64,000 bases of DNA from Mycolicibacterium sp. HK-90 (GCF_030486405.1 NZ_CP129613.1:4960001-5024000), one strand, 5' to 3'. Shown: positions 52,025-61,675, counted from the stretch's first letter. The notes: generated by a model not told the origin, from the letters alone. Numbers and translations are program-made.

Positions 52025-53499
52025 TTCGAGATCCTCTTCTCTAGCCGGTCAGAGAGTTTGGTCAGCGCCATGATGACGATGAAGTAGATGATGCCGATGA
52101 TCAGCCACATGGTGAACGACTGGTAGTTGCGGGCGATGATCAATCGCCCGGTCTGGGTCAGCTCGGCGATGCCGATCACCGACAAGATCGACGTGTCCTT
52201 GAGGGTGATGACGAACTGGTTGACATACGACGGGATCATCGTGCGGACGGCCTGCGGCAGGATCACCTTCCGCATGGTCGGCAGATACCCGATGCCCAGG
52301 CTGCGGGATGCCTCCATCTGGCCCTTGTCCACCGATTGGATTCCGCCGCGGACGATTTCGGTCATGTACGCCCCCGCGTTGAGCGAGAGCGTGATGATGC
52401 CCGCGGTCAGCGCGGTCATCTGGAAGCCCAGCGCCGTCGGAATACCGAAGTAGATGAAGAATGCCTGCACCAGAAGCGGTGTGCCGCGGAAGATGTCGAC
52501 GTAGGTGGTGCCGATGCCCCGCAGCACGATCGACCGAGATACCCGGAAGAGTCCGAAGATGACGCCGAGCACCAGCGCGATGGCGATGGACACCACCGTG
52601 AGGATCAGTGTCATCTTCAGGCCGGCCATCAGGAACGGGAACGTGCTCTTGAGCAGACCGAAGAAGGAATTGTCGGCCTCTGAGGCTCCCTCACCGAGGT
52701 AGGTCTCGACGATCTCGTCGTACCGACCGGACTCCTTCAGGTCCTTCAGACCGGCGTTGAACTTGTTCAACAACTCGGCGTTGCGGCCCTTGTTGACCGC
52801 GAACCCGTAGCTGGAGCCCTTCTCCTTCGGCGTGACGGTCTTGAACCCGTTGCCCTGCTGGATGCCGTAGTTCAGCACCGGGTAGTCCTCGAAGATCGCC
52901 TGCGAGTTTCCCGTCTTGACTTCCTCGAACATCGACGCCGAGTCCGCGAACGAGACGATCTGGAAGCCGTACTTGTCCTTGATCGACTCGGCGAACTCGG
53001 CACCTTCGGTGCCGTTCTTGACCGCGACGCGCTTCCCCTTCAGGTCGGCGTAGGACTTGATGTCCTCGTTGGTGGCCAGGACCGCCATCTGCACACCCGA
53101 CTCGAAGTACGGGTCGGAGAAGTCGAAGACCTTCTTGCGCTCGTCGGTGATCGACATGCCGGCGATCACGCCGTCGGCCTGATTGGCCTGGACCGCCTGC
53201 AGCGCGGCATCGAAGCCCAGGGGTTTGATGGTGACGTTGAACTTCTGGTTCGCCGCGATCTCGTTGATGAGATCGATGTCGATGCCGACGAATTTCCCGG
53301 CAGCATCCTGGAATTCGAACGGCGCGAAGGTGATGTCGGTGGCGACGACGTAGGTCTCCCCCTCGGCCGCGGCGCGGGCCGGGGCCAGCATGGCCGCGCC
53401 GAACAACCCGACCAGCAGTGCCAGCAGCGCGGCCGGCAGCCGGTGCGGCGATCGGAGCACTCCGGCGATGCCCGCCCCCGGCGCGGATTCGGCTCTCAT
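52021..53499 (-). CDS. Fused amino-acid binding protein and permease (GlnH-GlnP type)
   Basis: 492 aa. A signal sequence ([23 protein letters not shown], about 22-45) precedes a periplasmic binding domain (about 48-265; [28 protein letters not shown]), then an ABC permease with about five membrane helices (about 285-485) carrying the EAA-like loop [22 protein letters not shown]. Fusion tethers the receptor to the channel, as in some Gram-positive glutamine transporters. AGGAG lies before the ATG. It is coupled to glnQ. Confidence 0.93.
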   Translation of the reverse strand: MRAESAPGAGIAGVLRSPHRLPAALLALLVGLFGAAMLAPARAAAEGETYVVATDITFAPFEFQDAAGKFVGIDIDLINEIAANQKFNVTIKPLGFDAALQAVQANQADGVIAGMSITDERKKVFDFSDPYFESGVQMAVLATNEDIKSYADLKGKRVAVKNGTEGAEFAESIKDKYGFQIVSFADSASMFEEVKTGNSQAIFEDYPVLNYGIQQGNGFKTVTPKEKGSSYGFAVNKGRNAELLNKFNAGLKDLKESGRYDEIVETYLGEGASEADNSFFGLLKSTFPFLMAGLKMTLILTVVSIAIALVLGVIFGLFRVSRSIVLRGIGTTYVDIFRGTPLLVQAFFIYFGIPTALGFQMTALTAGIITLSLNAGAYMTEIVRGGIQSVDKGQMEASRSLGIGYLPTMRKVILPQAVRTMIPSYVNQFVITLKDTSILSVIGIAELTQTGRLIIARNYQSFTMWLIIGIIYFIVIMALTKLSDRLEKRISK

Positions 53500-53638
53500 C
53501 GGTTCGTCTCCTATCCAGGTATGGAACGACGAGTCCTCACGCTATCGTCGCCACCACGATTAGGGCGGGATTTCCGAGGTGCGCTACGGACGACCGCGGC
53601 GGGTACGCGGTGGACCGGATGGGCTCTCCCGACGTTCC

Positions 53639-55303
53639 TCAGTAGAGGCAGATCCTGGAACCGACCGGCTCCTGATGTACGCGGGCCCGTCCACCAGGGG
53701 TGAGGTCCATGCCGTAGCTGGCCTGCAGCTTGGTCCGGACACTCACCAGCCGGCAGTAGCCGCTGTAGGCGAACTCGGCCGGTGCCGATGCCGACGGCAC
53801 GATGGTGAACTCCTCGGCGTGGTCGGTGTTGGCCGGGGCGCAGGTGTAGAGATACTTGTGTCCCTGGTCGGTGGTGAGGCCGGCGCTGGCGTGCAATACC
53901 CGGCCCGAGCCTTGGTTGGTGAGCGATTTCCGCCCGTCTCCGGTGTCGTTGATCTGCCACAGGTCGGCCGGGTCGTCGTCGTCCTTGAGCGGCCAGTGGT
54001 AGACCTCGAAATTCTGCGGGCTGGGTGCGCCTGGCGGGATGGATTCGCTGCTGCTGGCGTGCAAGGCGGCGTCGGGGCCTTCGTTGAGCAGGTAGACGGC
54101 GGTGCCGTCCGGGATCCCGGTCAGCAGATAGGCGGCCGATTCGGCCAGCCGCAACTGTTGCCGCACGGTGGCGACCTGGGCGGCGGCGTCGGGAACTCCG
54201 AGTTCGGTCGCCAGGGTCTGCAGCTGGTCCAACAGTGGCCTCAGCACCGTCTGTTGGGATTTCCGGCTGAAGATCGTGTCGCGATAGGTGCGGATCTGAT
54301 CGAAGAGCTGGTCCCGACGGGCCGCGTCCTCGCGCACCAACTCTGCGAGGACGGCGGTGTCCCCCAACTTGAATCGGCGGTCGGTGCGCAACGTCTGGTC
54401 GATGCCCCATGGGATCAGCTTGAACTGGACGTCGCCGAGGCCGGGCGTCTCGACGGCGGTCACGTCGTTGTAGACATAAGTGTTGTTGGTGTTGTTGGAG
54501 TAGCCGTCCCAGTGCTTGAGGAAGAACTCCATCGCGTACCCGCGGATGAACTGTTCGAGGTCGAATACCTGGGCAGCCCCGGCGATCCCGTGGGCGGCGA
54601 GGCGTTCGATGGCGAACCGGAGGTCGGCCTTGTTCTCGAACTCCGACAGCGATTCGACCGCGATGTGGCGCACCCGGTCCTCTACGAAATCGTCCCGGTG
54701 CTCGATCTCGTAGAGGTTCCCGTTCATGTTGCCGAAATTGCGCTCGATGTAGCGCTTCATGATCGGCTCGACATTGACGTAAACCCCGGGCGCGTTGACG
54801 CCCGCGAAGCCCTGCCCGATCGGCGCGCCGTTGACGAACACTCGGGCGAAGTTGCACCGCGAGTGTGGCAGCCCGGCCATGCCCAGCAGGCGGTACCCGA
54901 GTGGCTGACGGACGTAGGACGCGTCCTGGATCGAGTTGTTCAGGGTCAGGTACCGCGAACCGAGGAGATCCTCGGAACGGCTCTCGGTGGTGTCGCTGAA
55001 CTTGCCGAAATCCAGGTGGATACAGGGCTTCTCGCTGTTGATCGAACCGCAGAAGGATTTCTTCTTGACGCCCACATCACTGAATTCGACGCGGGACGGG
55101 AATGCCGTCCCCGTGATCTCGACCAAGGCCGCCTTGCGCCAGGTGTATCGCGCGCCGCCGTCCCAGTCGAAGTTGCAGATACCGCCGGCCGGTTGTTCGG
55201 TGCGCGTGGCGTCCCAGTCCGCCTGCGCCATAGTGATTCTGATGGTCAGGACATTGTCCAGAGCATAGAGCGCGTCCAGCTTCTCCTGCTGTTGAGCGCT
55301 CAT
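53639..55303 (-). CDS. CotH-kinase family protein with C-terminal lectin-like domain
   Basis: 554 aa. Residues of about 1-380 match the CotH atypical kinase fold: LTLNNSIQDASYVRQPLGY, the HWDGYSNNTNNTY active-site segment, and LIPWGIDQT with the metal-binding Asp. The last 160 residues (LWQINDTGDGRKSLTNQGSG, GHKYLYTC, EFTIVPS) look like a ricin-type or fascin-like beta-trefoil. No clear signal peptide is present. In spores CotH phosphorylates coat proteins; the mycobacterial substrate is unknown. GGGGGAG lies before the ATG, which overlaps the stop of a six-codon ORF (MGENRR). Confidence 0.8.
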   Translation of the reverse strand: MSAQQQEKLDALYALDNVLTIRITMAQADWDATRTEQPAGGICNFDWDGGARYTWRKAALVEITGTAFPSRVEFSDVGVKKKSFCGSINSEKPCIHLDFGKFSDTTESRSEDLLGSRYLTLNNSIQDASYVRQPLGYRLLGMAGLPHSRCNFARVFVNGAPIGQGFAGVNAPGVYVNVEPIMKRYIERNFGNMNGNLYEIEHRDDFVEDRVRHIAVESLSEFENKADLRFAIERLAAHGIAGAAQVFDLEQFIRGYAMEFFLKHWDGYSNNTNNTYVYNDVTAVETPGLGDVQFKLIPWGIDQTLRTDRRFKLGDTAVLAELVREDAARRDQLFDQIRTYRDTIFSRKSQQTVLRPLLDQLQTLATELGVPDAAAQVATVRQQLRLAESAAYLLTGIPDGTAVYLLNEGPDAALHASSSESIPPGAPSPQNFEVYHWPLKDDDDPADLWQINDTGDGRKSLTNQGSGRVLHASAGLTTDQGHKYLYTCAPANTDHAEEFTIVPSASAPAEFAYSGYCRLVSVRTKLQASYGMDLTPGGRARVHQEPVGSRICLY

Positions 55304-55645
55304 CGCCGGTTCTCCCCCATGACCGCCTCCTCCACATCCTGACGATCAGTGTGCGCGTCACGAGGATGCAGATCCATCCAATTGTGCTGCGCGAGAGGGA
55401 GTTAGTTGCGCACGCAAGATCCGAGCATCGGTGCCACCCACCGATGGCAAACTGCGCGCGAGCTTTACATATCGTTTGACCTGTCCATTTCACCGCCGTG
55501 AGAACCCCCACTGTCAAAGGGCGTTCGGCTTGAGACCTCGGACAAAGAGGTAGTGCACTACGCGTGAGGATGGACCGCCCCTGGCCCTACGTTTTCTACA
55601 TCAGAGCGTTGGAGAGTACAGCGCTTGGGTCAGAGGAAGTGCGAC
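55304..55645. other. Intergenic region between CotH and a small conserved gene
   Basis: 342 bp. It contains the tiny minus-strand ORF MGENRR (55303-55320 and stop overlapping the CotH start) and a perfect 12-bp palindrome GTAGTGCACTAC (55550-55561) about 85 bp upstream of the plus-strand gene. Both promoters must lie here. No other coding sequence is convincing. Confidence 0.45.
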
Positions 55646-55939
55646 ATGAGCGTTTACCACCCGGTTTCCGTCGTCAAGCCCGACGCCACGCAAGCAACCG
55701 CATCGCGCCCGCGTTCACCCGAGCCGGTGCTGATCACCGAACAGCAGGTGCTGTTCGGCACCGCTGCGGCAGTGCGGTCACCCGCCCGCCGCAATGTGGT
55801 CGCGATGATGTCTCGTGCGGTGTCCACGGTGGCCGAACACTGGCATGCCCTCGCCGAACGGCGGCACGCGCATTACTACCCGCCGCCGTGCAGCTATCTC
55901 GAGCACAGCCTGATGGCTCGGGAGATGGACCGGCTCTGA
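55646..55939 (+). CDS. Small conserved mycobacterial protein
   Basis: 97 aa. It opens SVYHPVSVVKPDATQ and has EQQVLFGTAAAV and SYLEHSLMAREMDRL segments that I recall as conserved in mycobacteria, but with no named function. No signal peptide or membrane segment. GAGGAAG lies 6 nt before the ATG at 55646, which excludes the upstream start at 55625. Confidence 0.75.
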   Translation: MSVYHPVSVVKPDATQATASRPRSPEPVLITEQQVLFGTAAAVRSPARRNVVAMMSRAVSTVAEHWHALAERRHAHYYPPPCSYLEHSLMAREMDRL

Positions 55940-55953
55940 TCGGCCGGCCGCGA

Positions 55954-56898
55954 TCACCCGGCCAGCGCGACTGGGGCCACGACGTCGGAGTAGCGCGACG
56001 CGTCACCTGCGATGACCCGGCTGCGCCGCCCGTGGACGTCGACCGGGACATCGCCGGCCAGGGTGATCCGGCTGAGCCGGCGGTATTGGTCGTCATAGTC
56101 GGACACCGCGTAGTGCTGGGTGGCCCGGTTGTCCCAGACGGCGAGGTCGCCCGGCTCCCAGTTCCATCGAATCGTGTTCTCCAGCTTGATGACCCGATTC
56201 TGCAGCAGCTGGAACAAGGTGGCCGATTCGGCGGTGCTCAGCCCTACGAACTGTTTGATGAAGTGCCCCAGCAACAACACGCGCTTGCCGGTCTCCGGAT
56301 GGACCCGCACCACGGGATGCTCGGTTTCGTAATACTCGGACTCGAACTCGGCACGGTACTGCCGTTCGGTTTCGGGGAGCTGGTCATGGCGCCCGTCGTA
56401 ATCGGCCGCGTAGTCGTACTGGTTGGTGTGCACCGCCCACAGGTTCTCGACCAGCGCGCGCAGCGGCTCGGGCAACCGGTCGTAGGCCACCTCGGTGGAC
56501 GCCCATGTCGTGGTCCCGCCGTAACTGGGCAGTGTGACCGCCCGCAGCAGGGAAGCCTTGGGGATGCGGTCGACGAACGTCACATCGGTGTGCCAGCTGT
56601 TGGCCCGGTCATACCGCGAGTCGATCGGCAGGATCCGGTCGCCGCGAGAGGTGACGGTCGGGTGCGCTCCGGTCGGGGTGCCGAGCAGGCGGGCGAATCC
56701 CAACTGACCCTCGTCGTCGAGGTCGTGCTGCCCGCGGAAGAAAATGACCTTGTGCTCGAGCAGCGCGGCATTGATCGCGGACACGGTGCCGACGTCGAGG
56801 TTGCCGCTGACGTCGATTCCATCGATGCGGGCCCCGATGTGGGCGCCGAGCTTCACTACACGAAGAGAGGACACCCGGTCACCATCGGTGACCGGCAT
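55954..56898 (-). CDS. Fe(II)/2-oxoglutarate-dependent dioxygenase (TauD/Rv3406-like alkyl sulfatase)
   Basis: 314 aa. Metal ligands are visible: His and Asp in WHTDVTF and the distal His in NRATQHYAV; the 2-oxoglutarate Arg lies in [13 protein letters not shown]. Blocks such as [12 protein letters not shown] and [13 protein letters not shown] match Rv3406, which oxidatively cleaves alkyl sulfates. It probably scavenges sulfate from organosulfates. The ATG at 56898 is used; a GTG at 56874 is possible. A palindrome (56912-56934) lies just upstream. Confidence 0.9.
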   Translation of the reverse strand: MPVTDGDRVSSLRVVKLGAHIGARIDGIDVSGNLDVGTVSAINAALLEHKVIFFRGQHDLDDEGQLGFARLLGTPTGAHPTVTSRGDRILPIDSRYDRANSWHTDVTFVDRIPKASLLRAVTLPSYGGTTTWASTEVAYDRLPEPLRALVENLWAVHTNQYDYAADYDGRHDQLPETERQYRAEFESEYYETEHPVVRVHPETGKRVLLLGHFIKQFVGLSTAESATLFQLLQNRVIKLENTIRWNWEPGDLAVWDNRATQHYAVSDYDDQYRRLSRITLAGDVPVDVHGRRSRVIAGDASRYSDVVAPVALAG

Positions 56899-56911
56899 CC
56901 TGAACACCAGG

Positions 56912-56934
56912 TTTGCGCTCAGCGCGAGCGCAAA
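56912..56934. promoter_or_regulatory. 23-bp palindrome upstream of the dioxygenase gene
   Basis: TTTGCGCTC and GAGCGCAAA form a perfect 9-bp inverted repeat around a 5-nt centre. It lies between the stop of the acidic protein gene and the dioxygenase start, both on the minus strand, so it could be a terminator for the first or an operator for the second. Confidence 0.5.
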
Positions 56935-56936
56935 GG

Positions 56937-57272
56937 TCAGTCGATACGGATGACGTACGTGCCGTCGTCGTCGCGCTCGATCTGGCCGTCGAGGGTGTTG
57001 ATCCACACCGGGGTGTCGCGCCGCGACCCGAGGAAAGCGCTCTGCACGGCACCGCCGGGCTGCAGATCGACGTTCCATTCGTCGTCCTGCGCCACGATGG
57101 TGAGGATCTCCTCGCCATTCGCGCGACGGATCGAGATCACCTGACCGTTGGAGTCCAGGTCCTCCAGCTCGGCGTCGGGATCGTCGAGGTACTCATCGAG
57201 CTCGGCGTCATCGAAGATCTCACCGTCCGGGCCCCTGACATCGTCATGCACGCCGAAGACTGTACCCAGCAT
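56937..57272 (-). CDS. Small acidic conserved protein
   Basis: 111 aa, rich in Asp and Glu in its first half ([20 protein letters not shown]), with a C-terminal beta-rich part ([38 protein letters not shown]). Conserved in mycobacteria as far as I recall; function unknown. GGGAGGACGTG before the ATG at 57272 is a strong ribosome-binding site and decides the start against the longer reading to 57353. Confidence 0.8.
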   Translation of the reverse strand: MLGTVFGVHDDVRGPDGEIFDDAELDEYLDDPDAELEDLDSNGQVISIRRANGEEILTIVAQDDEWNVDLQPGGAVQSAFLGSRRDTPVWINTLDGQIERDDDGTYVIRID

Positions 57273-57408
57273 CACGTCCTCCCATGAAGACCCCGGGGGC
57301 CTCCGGGCGCTAACGTGCATCCGACGTTTACAGGCCGTTCGCCCGGGGAACAACCAGTCCCGCTGCGGCGTTGGCCAAACATTGGTCTGGTAATTAGGAG
57401 GATCATCT

Positions 57409-57705
57409 ATGGCAACCGATTACGACGCACCTCGCGTCAAGGAGACGGACGAGGCAAGCGACGAGTCGCTCGAGGAGCTGGCTGCCCAGCGGCGGAGCTC
57501 GGCCAACACCGCGGTCATCGACGAGGATGAGGTGGTCGATTCGTTCGACCTTCCCGACGCCGACATCTCCGGCGAGGAGCTGAGCGTGCGCGTCATCCCC
57601 AAGCAGGCTGACGAGTTCACCTGTTCGAGTTGCTTCCTGGTGCAGCACCGCAATCGGCTGGCACTGCAGAAGGGCGACCAGCAGCTCTGCGTCGAGTGCG
57701 TCTGA
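57409..57705 (+). CDS. DUF4193 family zinc-finger-like protein
   Basis: 98 aa. Typical actinobacterial DUF4193 protein: a conserved TDYDAPRVKETDEASDESLEE opening, an acidic central part and a C-terminal pair of Cys motifs (FTCSSCFLVQH and LCVECV) that can hold zinc. Highly conserved among mycobacteria. AGGAGG lies 7-8 nt before the ATG. Role unknown; a link to RNA polymerase or ribosomes is only guessed. Confidence 0.9.
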   Translation: MATDYDAPRVKETDEASDESLEELAAQRRSSANTAVIDEDEVVDSFDLPDADISGEELSVRVIPKQADEFTCSSCFLVQHRNRLALQKGDQQLCVECV

Positions 57706-57781
57706 CGCAATCCGAAGGCGCCGAAGAACTGGGAACTGGCCGATCCAGCCGGATGGCCTGCGGGGCCCCAGCGCGGCGTCC

Positions 57782-57787
57782 TACCGT
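57782..57787 (+). promoter_or_regulatory. Candidate leaderless promoter of the SnoaL-like gene
   Basis: TACCGT ends 7 nt before the GTG at 57795. Confidence 0.5.
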
Positions 57788-57794
57788 GTCGTTC

Positions 57795-58217
57795 GTGACC
57801 GAAGACGCCATTCGACAGCGCATCGCCGAGGGTGTGAATGCGATCCGCGCGCGTGACCTGGACACTCTGACGGCCCTGTATGCCCCCGATGTCGTCTCGT
57901 TCGACCTCGGGGCGCCGCTGCGGTACGCCGGTGACGACAACAAGCGAAGGGCCTGGCAGGAGGTCTTCACCGCCTACACCGGACCGATCGGATATGACGT
58001 GCACGAGTTGACCGTCAACTGCGAGGGCGACATCGCGTTCGTGCACAGCCTCAATCACGTCCGCGGCACGCTGGCCAGTGGCCGCGACATCGACATGTGG
58101 TTGCGATGGACGGCATGTTTTCGGCGTGTCGACGATGTCTGGCTCGTGTTCCATGACCAAGTATCGGTGCCCGCAGATCTCGAATACGGCAAGGCGATCC
58201 TGAATCTCACGCCGTGA
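57795..58217 (+). CDS. SnoaL/NTF2-like protein
   Basis: 140 aa. NTF2-like cone fold: helical opening (DAIRQRIAEGVNAIRARDLDTLTALYAPDVVSFD), then GDIAFVHSLNHVRGT and a final ADLEYGKAILNL. It differs from the ketosteroid isomerase at 3100 and lacks its Tyr14/Asp38/Asp99 register, so it is probably a different activity or a ligand-binding protein. GTG start by the TACCGT box. Confidence 0.83.
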   Translation: MTEDAIRQRIAEGVNAIRARDLDTLTALYAPDVVSFDLGAPLRYAGDDNKRRAWQEVFTAYTGPIGYDVHELTVNCEGDIAFVHSLNHVRGTLASGRDIDMWLRWTACFRRVDDVWLVFHDQVSVPADLEYGKAILNLTP

Positions 58218-58295
58218 TCCACCAGAACGACCCACACCACAGCGCTTAATTCATATCCTCGGATCTGCAGACCGACAACAACGTTGGGGGTGCAG

Positions 58296-59657
58296 ATGTC
58301 TGAGGGTGCCACGGCCGAAGCCCGCCATGCCGAGTACAGCTACCACTTCGATCGGCATACCCCGCAGTACCGGGATCAATTCGAGCCGATCACCGCGGAG
58401 ATGCTGGGATCGTGCCCGCTGGCCTGGTCCGACACCTACGGCGGGCACTGGGTGGCCGCCGGCAGCAGTGAGGTCTTCGAGCTCGCCCGCTGCCCGCACA
58501 TCTCGAACGACAACGACATCGTCGGCGCACGAAAAGGCTACCGCGGCATCAATATTCCGCGCGGCGAGGTGAGCGCGGAGTTTCGCGGCGGCATGTTGGA
58601 GATGGACGATCCCGAACACCGCGCCTACCGGACACCGCTCAATGGTTATCTGTCACCTGCCGCGGTGGCGCGGTGGAGACCGGTGGTCGACGAGCTCGTC
58701 AGGGCCTGCCTGGACGAGAAGATCGAAGCCGGCAGTATCGATTTCGTCGATGATCTGGCAAACATCGTCCCGGCGGTGTTGACGCTCGGACTGCTCGGCG
58801 TCCCACTGAACGAGTGGGAGATCTACTGCGAGCCCGCGCACGCGTCGGTCTATACGCGTGCCGACTCCCCAGACGCCAAACGCGTCTTCGATCTGTCCGT
58901 GGCATCGGCGGTGCACATGATGGGCCACGTCGCGGTGATCCGGGAGAAGCCGCGGCCAGGGCTGATCGATGCCATGGTGGGCATGCGTATCGACGGTGAG
59001 CCGGCACCCGATTCCGAGATCCTCGGCATGCTCATGCTCCTGATCGGCGGCGGCTTCGACACCACCACGGCCTTGACGGCGCATTCGCTGGAATGGCTCT
59101 CCGAGCACCCCGATCAGCGTGAACGGCTGAGCCGGGACCGCGTGTCGCTCCTCGACTCGGCCACCGAGGAGTTCCTGCGCTTCTTCACCCCGGCACCCGG
59201 CGACGGCCGGACCATCGCCGAGGACATCGAGGTCGACGGAGTTCTACTCATGGAGGGTGAGCGGCTGTGGTTGTCCTGGGCCATGGCCAAACGCGACCCG
59301 CGTGTCTTCGAGAATCCGAACGAGCTGATCATGGACCGAACCGGCAACCGCCACTTCAGCTTTGGCCTCGGCGTGCACCGCTGCATCGGCTCGAACGTGG
59401 CGCGTACGGTGTTCAAGTCGATGCTCACCGGGGTGCTCGACCGGATGCCGGACTACCGATGCGATCCGGCCGGTGCCGTCCACTACGAGACCATCGGCGT
59501 CATCCAGGGCATGCAGCATCTGCCCGCGACGTTCACCCCCGGCCGACGGACCGGCCCCGGCCTGGCCGAAACCCTTGAGAAACTGCAACGCGTATGCGAC
59601 GAACAGCAGCTGGCGGCACCGATCACTGTCCACAAGGCCGCCGCCGTCATCGATTGA
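58296..59657 (+). CDS. Cytochrome P450
   Basis: 453 aa. The I-helix oxygen-activating motif is LIGGGFDTTTAL, the ExxR helix is EEFLRFF, and the heme-thiolate signature is FSFGLGVHRCIG with the axial Cys. Soluble bacterial class I P450. The substrate cannot be read; no ferredoxin gene is adjacent. The ATG at 58296 follows a GGGGGTG stretch; a TTG 12 bp earlier is possible. It precedes a secreted protein gene by 12 bp and is probably co-transcribed with it. Confidence 0.93.
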   Translation: MSEGATAEARHAEYSYHFDRHTPQYRDQFEPITAEMLGSCPLAWSDTYGGHWVAAGSSEVFELARCPHISNDNDIVGARKGYRGINIPRGEVSAEFRGGMLEMDDPEHRAYRTPLNGYLSPAAVARWRPVVDELVRACLDEKIEAGSIDFVDDLANIVPAVLTLGLLGVPLNEWEIYCEPAHASVYTRADSPDAKRVFDLSVASAVHMMGHVAVIREKPRPGLIDAMVGMRIDGEPAPDSEILGMLMLLIGGGFDTTTALTAHSLEWLSEHPDQRERLSRDRVSLLDSATEEFLRFFTPAPGDGRTIAEDIEVDGVLLMEGERLWLSWAMAKRDPRVFENPNELIMDRTGNRHFSFGLGVHRCIGSNVARTVFKSMLTGVLDRMPDYRCDPAGAVHYETIGVIQGMQHLPATFTPGRRTGPGLAETLEKLQRVCDEQQLAAPITVHKAAAVID

Positions 59658-59669
59658 GAGGGTGACGAT

Positions 59670-59978
59670 ATGAAATCCCTGGTTCGCCGATGTGTCGTGC
59701 TCACCGGATTGGCGGTGGCGGCGGTAGCGCCCGTCACCGACGTTGCGGCCCCACCCACCGCCATGGCGGCCTGCCCGAACGGCGAGGACAACGACACCTA
59801 CACCGGCACCTGTGTCCCCTATCTGGTTCCGAACTCGCCGAGCGCCGGAGGGCTGTGCCCGCCCGGGGTCGGCGGCACCGAATGCGGTTCGGCGGAGGTC
59901 CAGGCGACTCCGACTGCGCCCGTCGCGCCGACGGGCCCCGAGCAGGAACTCGAAGACGTGAGCACGCCGGACTTCTGA
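59670..59978 (+). CDS. Small secreted Cys/Pro-rich protein
   Basis: 102 aa. Signal peptide (SLVRRCVVLTGLAVAAVAPV, cleavage near PTAMAA). The mature 65 residues contain four Cys (CPNG, TGTCVPY, GLCPPG, ECGS), likely two disulfides, then a Pro/Thr tail. Function unknown. GAGGGTG lies before the ATG. It is followed by a long hairpin shared with the convergent membrane gene. Confidence 0.78.
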   Translation: MKSLVRRCVVLTGLAVAAVAPVTDVAAPPTAMAACPNGEDNDTYTGTCVPYLVPNSPSAGGLCPPGVGGTECGSAEVQATPTAPVAPTGPEQELEDVSTPDF

Positions 59979-60006
59979 CGGTCTTCACGTCACGAAATCC
60001 AAAGTC

Positions 60007-60047
60007 GGCTTGTGTGCCAACTTTCGGCTGGAATTGGCACACAAGCC
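60007..60047. terminator. Bidirectional 14-bp hairpin
   Basis: GGCTTGTGTGCCAA (60007-60020) is a perfect inverted repeat of TTGGCACACAAGCC (60034-60047), 13-nt loop, between the convergent genes. A direct repeat CAACTTTCGG (60018-60027 and 60048-60057) overlaps it. Confidence 0.7.
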
Positions 60048-60062
60048 AACTTTCGGAGCCGG

Positions 60063-60740
60063 TCAGAAATGCCAGCGAGTGGTCTTGATGCGCTGCTGAA
60101 ACGCCTCGAGTGCCGCCAGGTCTTTCTTCATCAGCGGCTTGTTGACCTTCTCGGTGAAGAAGTCGATCAACGGGCCGGCGAAGAAAGCCGTCATGACGGT
60201 GCCGATGCCCACCTGCCCGTGGAACGCCAGCGCCAATCCGACGAACGCGAGGTCCTGCGCCACGCGCACCACTCGGTACGGTAGTCGGGTGCGGTCGACG
60301 ATGATCGGCGCGATGGCGTCGTAGGGGGCGTTGCCCAGCGCAGCCGTCATGTACATCGATGCACCGGCGGCGAACAACGTGATGCCGATCAGGAACATGA
60401 CGGTCTGCACCAACCGGGTCGGCTCGCTGGGGACGAGGGGGCTCAGCAGGTCCGAGAACCATTGGATGAAGTACCCCGTCATGACCATGTTGATGACCGA
60501 GCCGATCCCGATGTACATGCGGCCGAGGAAGAGGACCGGAATCAGCAGGACGGCATTGCTGATCAGCTGGTACGTACCCAGATCCAAGCCGATCGTGTTG
60601 CTGATGCCGATGTTGGCCGCGGTGTAGGGATCCACCCCCACCTGCGCGACGCGCAGCACCGCCGACCCGAGGCCGAGGATGGCCACACCGACCAGAGCCC
60701 AGAAGGACCGCCGCCAGTAGTGCATGTTCGGACTTCCCAC
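60063..60740 (-). CDS. YczE/YyaS/YitT family membrane protein
   Basis: 225 aa. Five membrane helices; the motif RVAQVGVDPYTAANIGISNTIG after helix 1 and GNAPYDAIAPIIVDRTRL later are typical of the YczE family, whose role is unclear (transport or envelope protein processing in Bacillus). The start is a GTG with GGGAGG 6 nt upstream. It converges with the secreted Cys-rich gene across a hairpin. Confidence 0.85.
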   Translation of the reverse strand: MGSPNMHYWRRSFWALVGVAILGLGSAVLRVAQVGVDPYTAANIGISNTIGLDLGTYQLISNAVLLIPVLFLGRMYIGIGSVINMVMTGYFIQWFSDLLSPLVPSEPTRLVQTVMFLIGITLFAAGASMYMTAALGNAPYDAIAPIIVDRTRLPYRVVRVAQDLAFVGLALAFHGQVGIGTVMTAFFAGPLIDFFTEKVNKPLMKKDLAALEAFQQRIKTTRWHF

Positions 60741-60836
60741 GATCCACCTCCCGGTGCCTGCTGCCGACTATGACACGGGGGCCGCCCGCCACACGGGATT
60801 CTCAGGGCAGATTGATTAGTGGATCGCGGAACATCC

Positions 60837-61487
60837 TTACCGAGGTGCCCGAGCGCCCTTCCCACGCCCGCCGCGCCCCTGCGTGCCAGCAGCCAGTCCG
60901 GCTCTCACCGCATCCGCCGCTGCCCGCCCCGCGGTGTGCAATGGCGCGGATGATCGCGTGGTGCGTGACAGCAGAACCGATCCTTCGATCAGGCAGAAGA
61001 TCTCAACGGCAACTTCGCGGGCCCGCTCGTCGGTCATGCCTGCAGCCGTGAACCGCTGCTGGACTACCGCCAGCCACGATTCGAATGCGTCAGCCGCCGC
61101 AGTCCGCATCAACTCGTCATTGTTGGCCACTTCCAGCGCGATCGTGGCGATCGGACAGGCGCACCCGTAATCCGTCTTTTCCAGCAGATCGGCGGCTTGG
61201 CGGAACGAATCTGCAGTCGCCTCAACAACGTCGACATCCGGCGGGAACAGCGACTCGAGCAGCGCTCGGCAACGTTCACTGCCGTAGGTGAGCGCAACGG
61301 CGCCGAGTTCCTGCTTGCCGCCAGGGAAGAAGTGGTACAGCGACCCATAAGGCGCCTCGGCCGCCGCAAGAACGGCTTTGATACCGGTTGCCCCAAAGCC
61401 ATTCCGGCTGAACAGATCCGTAGCAGACTCCAGCAGGCGGACCCGCGTGTCAACCGGCTTGCCCGCGGCAGAAGATTTGGCAGTCAC
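60837..61487 (-). CDS. TetR-family regulator of the LmrA/YxaF type
   Basis: 216 aa. Helix-turn-helix GIKAVLAAAEAPYGSLYHFFPGGKQELG (about residues 33-60) and a C-terminal domain with YGCACPIATIALEVA, characteristic of the LmrA/YxaF/QacR-like branch, which often responds to hydrophobic or aromatic compounds. GTG start with TACTCT (61494-61499) 6 nt upstream, so leaderless. Divergent from the peroxidase operon, 195 bp apart; likely its repressor. Confidence 0.87.
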   Translation of the reverse strand: MTAKSSAAGKPVDTRVRLLESATDLFSRNGFGATGIKAVLAAAEAPYGSLYHFFPGGKQELGAVALTYGSERCRALLESLFPPDVDVVEATADSFRQAADLLEKTDYGCACPIATIALEVANNDELMRTAAADAFESWLAVVQQRFTAAGMTDERAREVAVEIFCLIEGSVLLSRTTRSSAPLHTAGRAAADAVRAGLAAGTQGRGGRGKGARAPR

Positions 61488-61669
61488 ACGCCCAGAGTAC
61501 TCCAGTAGATCAATCTGTTTGTGTGACGAATTCACCGTTTCGGTGTTACCCAATCCAACGGCGCTGCCGGGATGACCGAATCAAGTCTTTCTCCCCCTGC
61601 GGATCCCGCCCGAACCCGGCCAGGACGTTTTCCCCCGAACCGGGGGACGACGTGGGGCCGTCGCGTTCA

Positions 61670-61675
61670 TAATCT
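61670..61675 (+). promoter_or_regulatory. Candidate leaderless promoter of the peroxidase operon
   Basis: TAATCT ends 7 nt before the ATG at 61683. The upstream spacer also has AGATCAATCT (61508-61517), a possible regulator site, and a CCCCC/GGGGG hairpin near 61632-61646. Confidence 0.5.

Noticed and set aside
53579..55342. 587-codon plus-strand frame opposite the CotH-like gene
   Set aside because: Antisense to a gene with clear kinase-fold motifs; no recognisable domain of its own.
55564..57144. 526-codon plus-strand frame opposite the TauD-type dioxygenase
   Set aside because: Overlaps a small conserved gene and is antisense to a dioxygenase with intact metal ligands.
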